A stretch of DNA of 64,000 nt, taken from Chryseobacterium tructae (GTDB lineage Bacteria > Bacteroidota > Bacteroidia > Flavobacteriales > Weeksellaceae). Positions within the stretch are counted from its first letter, which is position 1; each line of letters begins with the position of its first letter. The translations under genes were made by a program, and so were the position numbers. Under the pieces are notes generated by a model. It was not told the DNA's origin, ran no database searches, and was given only the letters and a program-made list of their open reading frames with translations. Shown piece by piece: positions 53,792-63,415 of the stretch. The DNA is taken from positions 3,038,001-3,102,000 of the forward strand of contig NZ_JAUFQR010000001.1 of assembly GCF_030409875.1 (NCBI RefSeq). Reading direction: 5' to 3'.

Positions 53792-54244
53792 TTATGCATT
53801 CTGTTCATCAATCTGGGTAAACCATTCTTCATAAACATCCTGAGCTGTTCTTGTCTTATGATTGATAAAGGTTTTATCATAGCTAAAATCACTATTGAAT
53901 TTATCCGTTTTAGGATGATATGACAACTTCAACATTCCCGGAACTTCTCGCCCATCATTTTTAAACAGCTTTTCAATATCTTTCAATATCTGATTTCCTT
54001 TCTTAAGCATCCCAAATGATTTTTCATCGCCAATATCATACTGCATATCGGATACATCATTCACTTTATGAGACTTCACCAAATAACCGTTGATTTCATA
54101 AAAAGCTTTATAAAAATACCCTGATTCTATTAATCCGATAATATACACAGCGTCTACTTCTTCTGAATTATTATTCACAAATTCAAAACCTGTTTCAACC
54201 AATTCTGCAAGATATTTTTGAAATTCGGTATCAAAAGGGCTCAT
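53792..54244 (-). CDS. YezG/DUF600-like immunity protein (tentative)
   Basis: A 150-residue acidic protein starting at ATG 54244 (a TTG at 54292 extends the frame but is less likely). The pattern EVDAVYIIGLIESGYFYKAFYEINGYLV, then ILKDIEKLFKNDG, LKLSYHPKTDKFNSDFSYD and a final DVYEEWFTQI resembles the YezG/DUF600 immunity family, members of which neutralise polymorphic toxins. No toxin gene is visible in the window, so if the assignment is right it is an orphan. It lies 32 bp upstream of the membrane AraC gene on the same strand. Confidence 0.5.
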   Translation of the reverse strand: MSPFDTEFQKYLAELVETGFEFVNNNSEEVDAVYIIGLIESGYFYKAFYEINGYLVKSHKVNDVSDMQYDIGDEKSFGMLKKGNQILKDIEKLFKNDGREVPGMLKLSYHPKTDKFNSDFSYDKTFINHKTRTAQDVYEEWFTQIDEQNA

Positions 54245-54420
54245 ATTCTGATGGTTTACAATTGAATCAGTTAAGATAGTGAAATTTGACAATCAATTTT
54301 AAGGATATTTGAATGTATAGTTTCACCCCCCATTCTCCTTGATTAATGCCATAATATTTACGTAAATTTGACCGTTATCTGCCTGTTCATACATAAAACA
54401 GGCAATGCTACAACTTCATT

Positions 54421-55019
54421 ATGGATACAGACGTTATTATTTCGCAACTCACGAAACACTTCCAGGAAATCGTTCCTTTACAAAAGACTGAGATTGATCT
54501 TGTGATTCAAAAACTGGAATTTATTCAGCTAAAAAAGAAAGAGTATCTGCTTCGGGAAGGGCAAATTTCAAGATATATGCGCTTTATTGCTCAGGGAAGC
54601 TTATATGCTTACCATATTGATGAAAAAGGAAAAGAAAATATTACCCAACTCGGTATTGAAAACTGGTGGATCAATGATCTTTACAGCTACCTAAGTGAAC
54701 AGCCTTCAAGAATGTTTATTCAGGCTAATGAAGAGGCTGTTATTGTACAGATCAGTAAACTAATTTAGAATTACTCTATAAAGAAGTTCCTTCGATCTCT
54801 GAATTCTGGCGTTTGAAAATGCAATCGGCCTATGTAACTTTACAGGAAAGAACGTTTGAGCATTCAAGAGTGGATGCCTACACCAAATACAGAAATTTTG
54901 TAACTGCTTATCGTAATATCGAGCAGCGTTTTCCCCAATATATGATTGCCTCCTATCTTGGAATCACCGTAGAATACCTGAGTTATTTAAGAAAAAAACA
55001 CCTGTCTGACGTTTCTTAA
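54421..55019 (+). pseudogene. Crp/Fnr family regulator, frameshifted
   Basis: A cyclic-nucleotide-binding regulator of about 198 residues. The first frame (ATG 54421) encodes the cNMP-like domain (LREGQISRYMRFIAQGSLYAYHIDEKGKENITQLG) and stops after QISKLI. Adding one A to the AAA run at 54757-54759 continues as QISKTNLELLYKEVPSISEFWRL and into the HTH half (RFPQYMIASYLGITVEYLSYLRKKH). The helix-turn-helix is of the winged type typical of Bacteroidota Crp proteins that lack an obvious cAMP site. It precedes an outer-membrane protein and a DoxX gene on the same strand. The break is probably a sequence error. Confidence 0.85.
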
Positions 55020-55084
55020 GATATCTTAAGTTTATTCCGTTCCCGCCTGAATAATTTTGCTCTCAGAAATTTAATGAGTGAAAT

Positions 55085-55705
55085 ATGAAGGCCAAAATCA
55101 TCGCTATCACAGCTCTTGTATCAGCTTCGCTGAATCTGAATGCACAAAAGCTTACTTATACTCCGGATCTTGTTTTAGGACACCGTTCCTATACTTATAT
55201 GCACAATGTCAATTATTACTTTAATGATCGGCTAAAGCTCAACAATCTTACTTTATTCGACACAGAATATACCAAAGACAAGGAGAATATATTTTTTATA
55301 AGAAATACTCTTGCTTACCAGCTTACCAAAAGGTTCAGTGTAAATGCAGCATTGGGAATAAAAAACCCGGGGGCTTTCTTTAGTGCTTATGTACAATACA
55401 GAATAGCAAAACCTACCTACTCTCTTTCCTACTCTATTGGAGCAACCTACCAGAAAGGATTTTCTCTTGAACAGTCTGTATCATTGGAATACACTCCTTA
55501 TCTAAAGGATAATCTACAGGGCTATTTCAGTGTACTGGCCATTGGTAATCTGGATAATAGTGGCTATCCAAGAGGATTACAGTTTATTCGCTTAGGGATA
55601 AAACAGGATAAAATAATGTATGGAGTTGCTTCTAACTTCGACCAATTCAACAACGCAAAAAAGACCCTTGAAAATGTCGGGGCATTTGTAAAATATAACT
55701 TTTAA
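55085..55705 (+). CDS. predicted outer-membrane beta-barrel protein
   Basis: A 206-residue protein with signal peptide (MKAKIIAITALVSASLNLNAQ) and alternating amphipathic strands ending in Phe (AFVKYNF), the pattern of a small (8-10 strand) outer-membrane barrel. No DUF assignment was made. It lies 66 bp after the Crp/Fnr gene and 12 bp before the DoxX gene, so the two latter are probably co-transcribed and may be controlled by the regulator. Confidence 0.7.
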   Translation: MKAKIIAITALVSASLNLNAQKLTYTPDLVLGHRSYTYMHNVNYYFNDRLKLNNLTLFDTEYTKDKENIFFIRNTLAYQLTKRFSVNAALGIKNPGAFFSAYVQYRIAKPTYSLSYSIGATYQKGFSLEQSVSLEYTPYLKDNLQGYFSVLAIGNLDNSGYPRGLQFIRLGIKQDKIMYGVASNFDQFNNAKKTLENVGAFVKYNF

Positions 55706-55716
55706 ATAATAATAAA

Positions 55717-56118
55717 ATGAAAAAAAACATTGATTTAGGACTATTGATCAGCAGAATCGCTATTGGATTTCCCATGTCTGTTTATGGAGTTAACAAATTG
55801 ATTCACGGAATCGGATTTATTGAGGATATGATGACCATGAATGGGTTACCTTCCTTCTTTGCTTATGGAGTTTTTGCTGGAGAAATTATTGCTCCAATCA
55901 TGCTGATATTGGGATTCAGGGCTCGTCTGGCGAGTTTGATTTTTGCTGCGAACTGTTTTACAGCCACAATTCTAGCGCAAACAGCTAATATTTTCAAGCT
56001 TAACGACTTTGGAGGCTGGGCATTGGAGTTATTGGTGATCTATATGTTGGTAAGCATAAGCTTCTTCTTTACCGGAGCCGGAAAATATGCGGTTTCAGTT
56101 GCTAATAAGTGGGATTAG
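55717..56118 (+). CDS. DoxX family membrane protein
   Basis: A 133-residue four-helix membrane protein of the DoxX family (RIAIGFPMSVYGVNKLIHGIGFIEDMM, GEIIAPIMLILGFRARLASLIFAANCFTA). DoxX proteins are associated with quinone or oxidative-stress functions and often lie near redox or regulatory genes. It follows the predicted barrel protein by 12 bp. No terminator is directly visible; a palindromic repeat follows 90 bp downstream. Confidence 0.82.
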   Translation: MKKNIDLGLLISRIAIGFPMSVYGVNKLIHGIGFIEDMMTMNGLPSFFAYGVFAGEIIAPIMLILGFRARLASLIFAANCFTATILAQTANIFKLNDFGGWALELLVIYMLVSISFFFTGAGKYAVSVANKWD

Positions 56119-56206
56119 CCGGAAAACGCAAAGACGTTGTTTTTTCCTTTTAATACGTTTTAAGGCGCAAGGATTAACTGCTATAAAATTTTGAAATGCT
56201 TATTTT

Positions 56207-56246
56207 GCCACTAATTCACGAATGATTTTATTCGTGTATTAGTGGC
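56207..56246. repeat. palindromic intergenic repeat of the CCACNAATNCACGAAT type
   Basis: GCCACTAATTCACGAAT (56207-56223) and ATTCGTGTATTAGTGGC (56230-56246) form a 17-bp stem with one mismatch and a 6-nt loop. The same arms recur at 61921/62053 and, degenerately, at 63332/63386. It sits between the DoxX and AraC genes and could terminate both; as a family it looks like a dispersed repeat. Confidence 0.65.
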
Positions 56247-56281
56247 TCTGATCACAATGACGTTTGAGTTTTCATTTTGTG

Positions 56282-57244
56282 CTAAGCAATCATTGAGTAT
56301 TGTTTAGGCTTCATTCCTATATGCTCATTGAATATTTTTGAGAAGTGACTAAGGTTAGTAAATCCCATTGCATATCCAACCTCAGAAACTGTATGCTTTT
56401 TTTCTCTCAGCAAGAAAGCGGCTTCTTTCATCCTAAACCCTTGATAATAACTAAAAATACTGTCTCCAAAAATTTGTTTAAAAAGACGTTTCAGCTTTGT
56501 TGGGCTCATTCCTGCTTTTACTGCAAGGTCATTAATAACAGGAGGTACCTCCAAATGGGCAAGTATTTGTTCTTTGATTTCATAAATCGTTTCTATATCA
56601 CGAGTATTCAAAGCATATAATCGTTTTTCATTTCGTTTTTCCAGCTCCATCAATAGCCTGCAGATCAATTCTTCTGCTTTTATTCTTAGGAAAAATAATC
56701 TGAATCTTTCTTCTGTTTCTTCAGAAATAATTTGATCTACAATATTTTGCAGAGAAGGATAAACTAGTTGTTCAAAAAGAAAAGGCTCTGTATTCTGTAA
56801 AAGATTCTTCAACAGAACAGATTGCTCTTCTTCCTGAAATAATTCGCGTAAATAATCAGCATCTACTTCTATATTAATAGTTTCCGTATTCGTATGAATA
56901 GAAACCACATTATCAGTATTGAGGCGACTTGTTCCAATTAAAACTGAAGGTAATTTTGTAAAATGCTTTCGGTCAGATATTTTTTCTGTATTGGAAAAAA
57001 CATTTTGAAATTTAAAAAAGAGCATTTTTTTTGCCGGATTCAACTCTGGGTTCTCAATAATAATATTCTCATTCAGTTTATAGTTACTGATCAGCATCCG
57101 AATATGTTCGTTGAAAATAAATCCTGTACAATATCCGCTTCCGTATGGAAGTGGAATTTCCAGTTTTCTTTGTTTAATCTCAGCTCCCAATAGATAGGCT
57201 AAGTTCTTCAGAATATGTGGTACTGTTTCATTATCTTTTTTCAT
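56282..57244 (-). CDS. AraC-family regulator divergent from the Tet(X)-like gene
   Basis: A 320-residue cytoplasmic regulator. The N-terminal 220 residues form a ligand-binding region without recognised family; the C-terminal HTH is PPVINDLAVKAGMSPTKLKRLFKQIFGDSIFSYYQGFRM and KKHTVSEVGYAMGFTNLSHFSKIFNEHIGMKPKQYSMIA. The two start codons (57244 and 57338) are 93 bp apart and divergent, an arrangement typical of a regulator controlling its neighbour. The ligand is unknown; it may be the substrate of the monooxygenase. Confidence 0.87.
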   Translation of the reverse strand: MKKDNETVPHILKNLAYLLGAEIKQRKLEIPLPYGSGYCTGFIFNEHIRMLISNYKLNENIIIENPELNPAKKMLFFKFQNVFSNTEKISDRKHFTKLPSVLIGTSRLNTDNVVSIHTNTETINIEVDADYLRELFQEEEQSVLLKNLLQNTEPFLFEQLVYPSLQNIVDQIISEETEERFRLFFLRIKAEELICRLLMELEKRNEKRLYALNTRDIETIYEIKEQILAHLEVPPVINDLAVKAGMSPTKLKRLFKQIFGDSIFSYYQGFRMKEAAFLLREKKHTVSEVGYAMGFTNLSHFSKIFNEHIGMKPKQYSMIA

Positions 57245-57274
57245 AAAGTCTTTTACAGCTATTTATAAATCTAA

Positions 57275-58456
<1,182 letters not shown>

Positions 58457-58463
58457 TTTTATT

Positions 58464-58501
58464 CACTCTAAAACAGAAAATTCAGTACCTGTTTTAGAGT
58501 G
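58464..58501. terminator. bidirectional terminator between Tet(X)-like and AraC genes
   Basis: CACTCTAAAACAG (58464-58476) and CTGTTTTAGAGTG (58489-58501) form a perfect 13-bp stem with a 12-nt loop, lying between the convergent genes ending at 58456 and 58507. T-rich flanks are short, so the efficiency is uncertain. Confidence 0.7.
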
Positions 58502-58506
58502 GATGA

Positions 58507-59367
58507 TTATTCAGCATTGGTTTCAGCCAATTTTTTACGGTAGTTTTTAGGAGTAGATCCGGTTTTCACTCTGAACAGATAGGAAAAGTGCGAAAAATTC
58601 TGAAATCCCAGTTCAAAAGCTATTTCTTTAATCGACTTATCTGAACTGTGAAGTAAATTTTTAGCTTCAAGAATAATTCGTTCTTTAATAAACTCAAGTG
58701 GTGAAATTTTATATTGTTTTCTGCAAAGTACACCCAAATAATTTGGAGTAATGCATAACTCATCAGCATAAAAGGCTACATTCTTTTGCGTTTTATAATA
58801 TTTATCCACCAACATGTGGAATCGAAAAGGAAGATTATCCGGTGTACTCAATGCTTTATTTCCATAAGCATGTTCTACCCACAAGTTGATAATGAGTGCC
58901 AAAAGACGTACCCTTGCATTGATAAGTTCCGGAAAAACTACATCTGCAGCAATTTCTTTTCTGATGGCATTAAATTCAAGACTGAATCTGTGATAGGTTT
59001 CATCATCAGGCTCTATCATTTCATATTTGCTATAAGAAGAAAAAGTAAATTTAAGAGTTGGTGAAAAAGTTTTAAGAATCTCATCATTAATGATAAGCCT
59101 TCTTCCAACAGTATGAGGAGCCAGTTCCCATTTGTATTCTCTTTTGGGAAGATGTATGAATAATTGCTGAGCTTTCAAACCGTATTGGTTTAACCCTGTA
59201 GTACATTTTCCACCCTCACATTGATCCAATAAGATAATGGTAAAGCAGTTCTCAGGAAAAAAGTTGAGTGAATCACCACTGATCTCATCCTGAAAAACAA
59301 CGTCAATTCCTTTGTTAAACACCTCCTCTACCGATTTTTTATTAATCAACTCTTTATCTATTATCAT
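58507..59367 (-). CDS. AraC-family transcriptional regulator
   Basis: A 286-residue cytoplasmic regulator with an N-terminal cupin-like sensing domain (residues about 20-150, NCFTIILLDQCEGGKC) and the AraC HTH near the C-terminus (ADELCITPNYLGVLCRKQYKISPLEFIKERII, then SIKEIAFELGFQNFSHFSYLFRVKTGSTPKNYRKKL). Convergent with the Tet(X)-like gene. Its closest control target by position cannot be decided; the 336-bp region upstream separates it from moaA. Confidence 0.88.
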   Translation of the reverse strand: MIIDKELINKKSVEEVFNKGIDVVFQDEISGDSLNFFPENCFTIILLDQCEGGKCTTGLNQYGLKAQQLFIHLPKREYKWELAPHTVGRRLIINDEILKTFSPTLKFTFSSYSKYEMIEPDDETYHRFSLEFNAIRKEIAADVVFPELINARVRLLALIINLWVEHAYGNKALSTPDNLPFRFHMLVDKYYKTQKNVAFYADELCITPNYLGVLCRKQYKISPLEFIKERIILEAKNLLHSSDKSIKEIAFELGFQNFSHFSYLFRVKTGSTPKNYRKKLAETNAE

Positions 59368-59703
59368 ACAATTTCAATACTAATTTATGAAAAAAGCACC
59401 TCATATATTGCCTTCTATAAGCATTGCAATATATTTTATTTCCTGCTGCTTTTAGCAGCGTGCAAAGATACAGTCTTCTTATTCGTTTAGAAATATCAGA
59501 AACCGTGATAAGAATATCATATTTTCATATCCTTTTCTATCAATAAAGATATAAAAAAACGACATGATGGAGTGTTATCCCTCTCTATTCCTTACTTTTA
59601 AGGCATATAATCTTATTCTTTTACACTAAATTTTCGATATTTATATTTTTAGTTTATCGTTGAAACAATAAGTATATTTGTGTAAGGTTCTTTTCATTTA
59701 CTT
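59368..59703. other. 336-bp intergenic region before moaA
   Basis: Contains a small hairpin GCTGCT (59445-59450) / AGCAGC (59454-59459) and an exact -7 element TATATTTG at 59673-59680 reading toward moaA (24 bp before its ATG). No riboswitch-like structure was recognised. The rest is AT-rich and empty. Confidence 0.5.
59673..59680 (+). promoter_or_regulatory. -7 element of the moaA promoter
   Basis: TATATTTG matches TAnnTTTG exactly; the ATG of moaA follows 23 bp later. A -33 TTG at the right spacing was not found (a TTG at 59660 is too close). Confidence 0.5.
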
Positions 59704-60693
59704 ATGTTAACAGACAAATTCGGAAGACATATTAATTATCTAAGGCTGGCTGTTGTAGACAGATGCAACCTCCGATGTACTTACTGTATGCCGGAGAACG
59801 GACTTGCATGGATTAAGCAGAATGATCTGATGACTGATGAGGAAATGCTCAGAATATGCTCTGTTTTTACAGATCTGGGTGTGGATAAAATCAGAATCAC
59901 GGGTGGTGAGCCTTTTGTAAGAAAAAACTGTATCAATCTCATTGAAAAAATATCTAAGCTTAATGGCCTTACAGATCTAAGCTTAACGACAAACGGACTT
60001 CTTACCGAGCAGTATATTCCACAATTGAAAGCATTTGGTATAAAATCTGTCAATCTGAGTCTTGATACATTGGATGAAGATCGATTTTTCAAAATCACCC
60101 GCCGAAAAAGCTTTGATAAAGTGATGAAAACATTGGATGGTTTATTAAAGCATCATATCAAAGTAAAGATTAATACAGTAGTCATGGACAATCAGAATAT
60201 TGAAGATATCATTCCTTTGGTTGAGCTTACTAAAGAAATGCCAATAGATGTCCGCTTTATTGAAGAAATGCCATTCAATGGAAATAATGATTCCGATATC
60301 GTTCCGAAATGGAATGATCCGCAAATTTATAATCACATCAAAGCGCACTTTCCTGAAATTGAAAAGATGAAAGATCCTAAAAGCTCCACATCTTCTAACT
60401 ACAAAATTCCGGGTTTTATAGGAAGTATCGGTATTATTGCAGCTTATACCCGTTCTTTCTGTGGGGAATGCAACAGAATCCGGATCACTCCTTCCGGTGT
60501 ATTGAGAAACTGTCTGTATGAAGGCGGAGGAATTAATTTAAAAGACTTACTTCGTTCGGGAATAGCCGATAACGAATTGAAAAACATAATAATCAACAGC
60601 ATACATCATAAACCCAAAGACGGATGGGAAGCTGAGCAGCAGACTCTTAATGCGGCATCTATTCATCAGTCTATGGCTACAATAGGAGGATAA
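59704..60693 (+). CDS. moaA: GTP 3',8-cyclase
   Basis: MoaA is a radical-SAM enzyme that starts molybdenum cofactor synthesis by rearranging GTP. The 329-residue protein has the radical SAM cluster CNLRCTYCMPENG (C21, C25, C28), the RITGGEPFVRK segment, the C-terminal second cluster (SFCGECNRIRITPSG...LRNCLY) and the terminal Gly-Gly (MATIGG) needed for activity. Full length. First gene of the Mo-cofactor cluster; moeA begins 2 bp after its stop. Confidence 0.96.
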   Translation: MLTDKFGRHINYLRLAVVDRCNLRCTYCMPENGLAWIKQNDLMTDEEMLRICSVFTDLGVDKIRITGGEPFVRKNCINLIEKISKLNGLTDLSLTTNGLLTEQYIPQLKAFGIKSVNLSLDTLDEDRFFKITRRKSFDKVMKTLDGLLKHHIKVKINTVVMDNQNIEDIIPLVELTKEMPIDVRFIEEMPFNGNNDSDIVPKWNDPQIYNHIKAHFPEIEKMKDPKSSTSSNYKIPGFIGSIGIIAAYTRSFCGECNRIRITPSGVLRNCLYEGGGINLKDLLRSGIADNELKNIIINSIHHKPKDGWEAEQQTLNAASIHQSMATIGG

Positions 60694-60695
60694 CT

Positions 60696-61904
60696 ATGGA
60701 AATGATTACCGTACAACAGGCAGAAGAGATTATACTTTCCCAAACAAAAGATTTTGGAAACGAATGTGTTGCATATGATCACGCATTAGGAAGAGTTTTA
60801 GTGGAAGATCTTTGTGCAGATCGGGATTTACCTCCCTTTGATCGTCCCACTGTAGATGGAATTGCCATCCGTTACGGTGCCTATGAAAAAGGAATTCGCT
60901 CCTTCCCTATCAAAGCTGTACAATCTGCAGGAGAACCTTCTCTATCTATTGATTTAGAAACTGAATGTATAGAAATCATGACCGGTGCAGCCTTAGACAC
61001 TTCAGTAGATACTGTAATCCGATATGAAGATATTTCTATCAATGATGGAATAGCAAGCCTTACTATTGATCTTAAAAAAGGACAAAATATTCATCTGAAA
61101 GGCAGAGATAAAAGAAAGGGCGAAATTCTGGTAAAAGCCCATCAAGTGATTACACCAGCAATCGTTGGAATAGCCTCTTCAATTGGAAAAACCTCTGTTT
61201 CTGTAAAAAAAATGCCCAAGATCATTATCATTTCTACAGGAGATGAAATGGTAAGTCCAACATCAATACCTTTACCGTATCAGTTAAGGCGTTCAAACGG
61301 AATCACCATACAGTCTGTTTTGAAGAAGTATCATATTGAAGCAGATACTCTTCATCTCAATGATGATTATGAAGAAATCAAAAAAGAACTTTCCCGCTGT
61401 ATTCATGAATATGATGTACTTCTCATGAGTGGCGGCGTATCGATGGGAAAAATTTGACTATTTACCTCAGGTTTGTGAAGAACTGGGCATTGAAAAAGCT
61501 TTTTCCACAAAATAAAAACAAAGGCCGGGAAAGCCTTTTTTTGGTTTGGTAAAAAAATGAGTCTCAAAAAAACTTGTTTTTTTGCATTTCCGGGAAATCC
61601 GGTTTCAGTATTTATGTGCCTGCATCGATATTTTATCCCATGGTTGGAAAAGTCTCTGGAAATAACTGGAAGTTCACCACAGTTTGCAGTCTTACAAAAT
61701 GATATTGAGGTTCCCTTTGCCCTCCAATATTTTGTACAAGTGAAACTGAGAACAAATCAGCTGGGGCAACTTATCGCTGAATCAGTAAATACCAATGGAT
61801 CAGGAGATTTTTCTCATCTTGCAGACACCAATGCTTTTATGGAACTTCCTTTAGAACAGAATACCTTTAAAAAAGGAGAAGTTTACAGGGTATGGAAATA
61901 TTAA
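60696..61904 (+). pseudogene. moeA: molybdopterin molybdenumtransferase MoeA, disrupted by six homopolymer expansions
   Basis: MoeA inserts molybdate into adenylated molybdopterin. Frame 60696 shows the family start, PPFDRPTVDG, AGEPS and TGAALD and the ISTGDEM loop, and reaches MSGGVSMGK before stopping at 61457. The frame reappears in the same phase from about 61557 with FFAFPGNPVSVFMCLHRYFIPWL. The intervening 61448-61583 is recognisable ([36 protein letters not shown]-like) only after removing bases from runs at 61448 (A5), 61500 (T5C2), 61514 (A5), 61536 (T7), 61551 (A7) and 61566 (A7). The changes sum to a multiple of three. Most likely a patch of poor sequence rather than a true pseudogene. 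Confidence 0.85.
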
Positions 61905-61920
61905 AATAATATGTAAAAAA

Positions 61921-62069
61921 GCCACGAATGCACGAATAAAATTAATTAGCTTCTAAAAAAACGATGTGCCTATCTGGTTTAAAGACTTTGTTGAAGAGCC
62001 TAGGCACATAGATAATAGAAAAATATCTGAATACATTAGCGTATAAATACAAATTCGTGTATTCGTGGC
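61921..62069. repeat. palindromic intergenic element between moeA and moaC
   Basis: GCCACGAATGCACGAAT (61921-61937) is repeated in inverted form at 62053-62069, with about 115 nt between. Inside, a second stem (GTGCCTA near 61966 and TAGGCAC near 62000) nests. Same arm family as 56207-56246. It lies within the moa cluster and may shape the moaC transcript. Confidence 0.55.
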
Positions 62070-62106
62070 AAGAAAAAAATCACATCTGTGATTAAAAAAA
62101 GAATAT

Positions 62107-62583
62107 ATGTCAGAATTTACCCATCTTAATAAAAACGGACAGCCCGCCATTGTAGATGTTGGCGGCAAAAATGTGACTCAAAGAAAGGCTGTAGCACAAG
62201 CCATCATCTCGATCCCTGAAAATGTATTGGAGGCTTTACAAAAAGACGATTTCAAAACAAAAAAGGGGTCTGTATTTCAGATCGCGATTATTGCAGGAAT
62301 CATGGGAGCCAAAAAAACGAGTGAACTTATCCCTCTTTGCCATCCCATCGGACTTGATAACTGTAGTTTACAGATAGAACTCAATGATCAAAATGACATT
62401 GTTATCGAATGCTCTGCAAGTATAGAAGCTAAAACGGGAGTGGAAATGGAAGCGCTTACCGGAGCTTCTGTCGCTGCACTCACTATCTATGATATGTGTA
62501 AAGCAATGAGCCATGATATTGTCATTAAAGAAATTAAATTAATAGAAAAATCAGGTGGAAAAAATGATTTCAGAAGAGTTTAA
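62107..62583 (+). CDS. moaC: cyclic pyranopterin monophosphate synthase
   Basis: MoaC converts the MoaA product to cyclic pyranopterin monophosphate. The 158-residue protein has IVDVGGKNVTQRKAVAQ near the start, MGAKKTSELIPLCHPIGLD with the active-site His and Lys, and VEMEALTGASVAALTIYDMCKA at the C-terminus, all standard. ATG 62107. The mobA start lies inside its 3' end (20-bp overlap), so the two are coupled. Confidence 0.96.
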   Translation: MSEFTHLNKNGQPAIVDVGGKNVTQRKAVAQAIISIPENVLEALQKDDFKTKKGSVFQIAIIAGIMGAKKTSELIPLCHPIGLDNCSLQIELNDQNDIVIECSASIEAKTGVEMEALTGASVAALTIYDMCKAMSHDIVIKEIKLIEKSGGKNDFRRV

Positions 62584-63169
62584 TACAATCCCAAAAATCA
62601 ATGGTCTCGTTCTCGCCGGCGGAAAAAGCGTAAGAATGGGAAAAGCTAAAGATCTCCTTCAATGGCATGGAAAAGAACAGCGTTATTTTGCCGCAGATCT
62701 TCTGGCTCCGTTTTGTGATGAGGTTTTTATTTCCTGCAGACAAGATCAGTTGGAAAATTTTGATCCTCATTATAAATCCCTCACCGATACTTTTCTGAAT
62801 ATGGGGCCTTTTGGTGGAATCCTTTCTGCATTGCGTGCCCAAAGGGATAAAGCATGGTTGGTAGTAGCCTGTGATCTTCCTTTGCTGGATTCAAAATCTT
62901 TAGAATTCTTAATACAATCAAGAGATCCTGAAAAGGCTGCCACCACTTATGAAAGTCCTTTTGATGGATTGCCGGAACCTTTAATAACCATTTGGGAGCC
63001 TAAAAGTTATCCTTTGTTATTGAATTTTTTAGGAATTGGAAATACCTGTCCAAGAAAGGTTCTCATCAATAGTGATACGCTTATTTTAAAACCAGATAAT
63101 CCGGATGCTTTAATGAATGTGAATACGCCTGAGGATGCTGAGATAGCACAACGAATTCTGAAAAACTAA
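62564..63169 (+). CDS. mobA: molybdenum cofactor guanylyltransferase
   Basis: MobA attaches GMP to molybdopterin to form the guanine dinucleotide cofactor. The 201-residue product has the nucleotide-binding loop LVLAGGKSVRMGKAKDLL, FNMGPFGGILSAL and VVACDLPLLD with the metal-binding Asp. ATG 62564 is preferred over a GTG at 62555; it overlaps moaC by 20 bp. Some MobA proteins are broader NTP transferases; the moa context fixes the role. Slightly longer C-terminus than E. coli MobA. Confidence 0.92.
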   Translation: MISEEFNTIPKINGLVLAGGKSVRMGKAKDLLQWHGKEQRYFAADLLAPFCDEVFISCRQDQLENFDPHYKSLTDTFLNMGPFGGILSALRAQRDKAWLVVACDLPLLDSKSLEFLIQSRDPEKAATTYESPFDGLPEPLITIWEPKSYPLLLNFLGIGNTCPRKVLINSDTLILKPDNPDALMNVNTPEDAEIAQRILKN

Positions 63170-63415
63170 TCTTTATTGGAAACGTTTTTGTTGGAAACGC
63201 GAAGGCGCAAATTGATTATCTTCTGTATGTTTTAAGGCACGAGGATTTTATCTTCGATAAAATTGAGTACTGCAAATGCATAGCCAAGTGATTTTGAAAA
63301 TCTGCGAAATCTGCGAGAATATATTAATAGCTACGAATGCACAAATAATTCTAAGAATAAAGGGAATAAATAAGTATTAAAAAAATTCATGCATTCGAGG
63401 AAAAAGAAACAAATT
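63170..63415. repeat. 246-bp intergenic region with degenerate repeats
   Basis: Contains a stretch of ATCTGCGAAATCTGCGAG type near 63298-63317, a GCGAAGGCGCAAATTG...TTTTAAGGCACGAGGATT segment near 63198-63250, and a degenerate copy of the CACGAAT palindrome (arms near 63332 and 63386). These kinds of sequence also occur at 8650 and 56130-56175. No gene seen. Confidence 0.45.

Noticed and set aside
59368..59703. Molybdenum-cofactor riboswitch before moaA
   Set aside because: Only a short hairpin and a promoter element are visible; the conserved Moco-aptamer pattern was not recognised.
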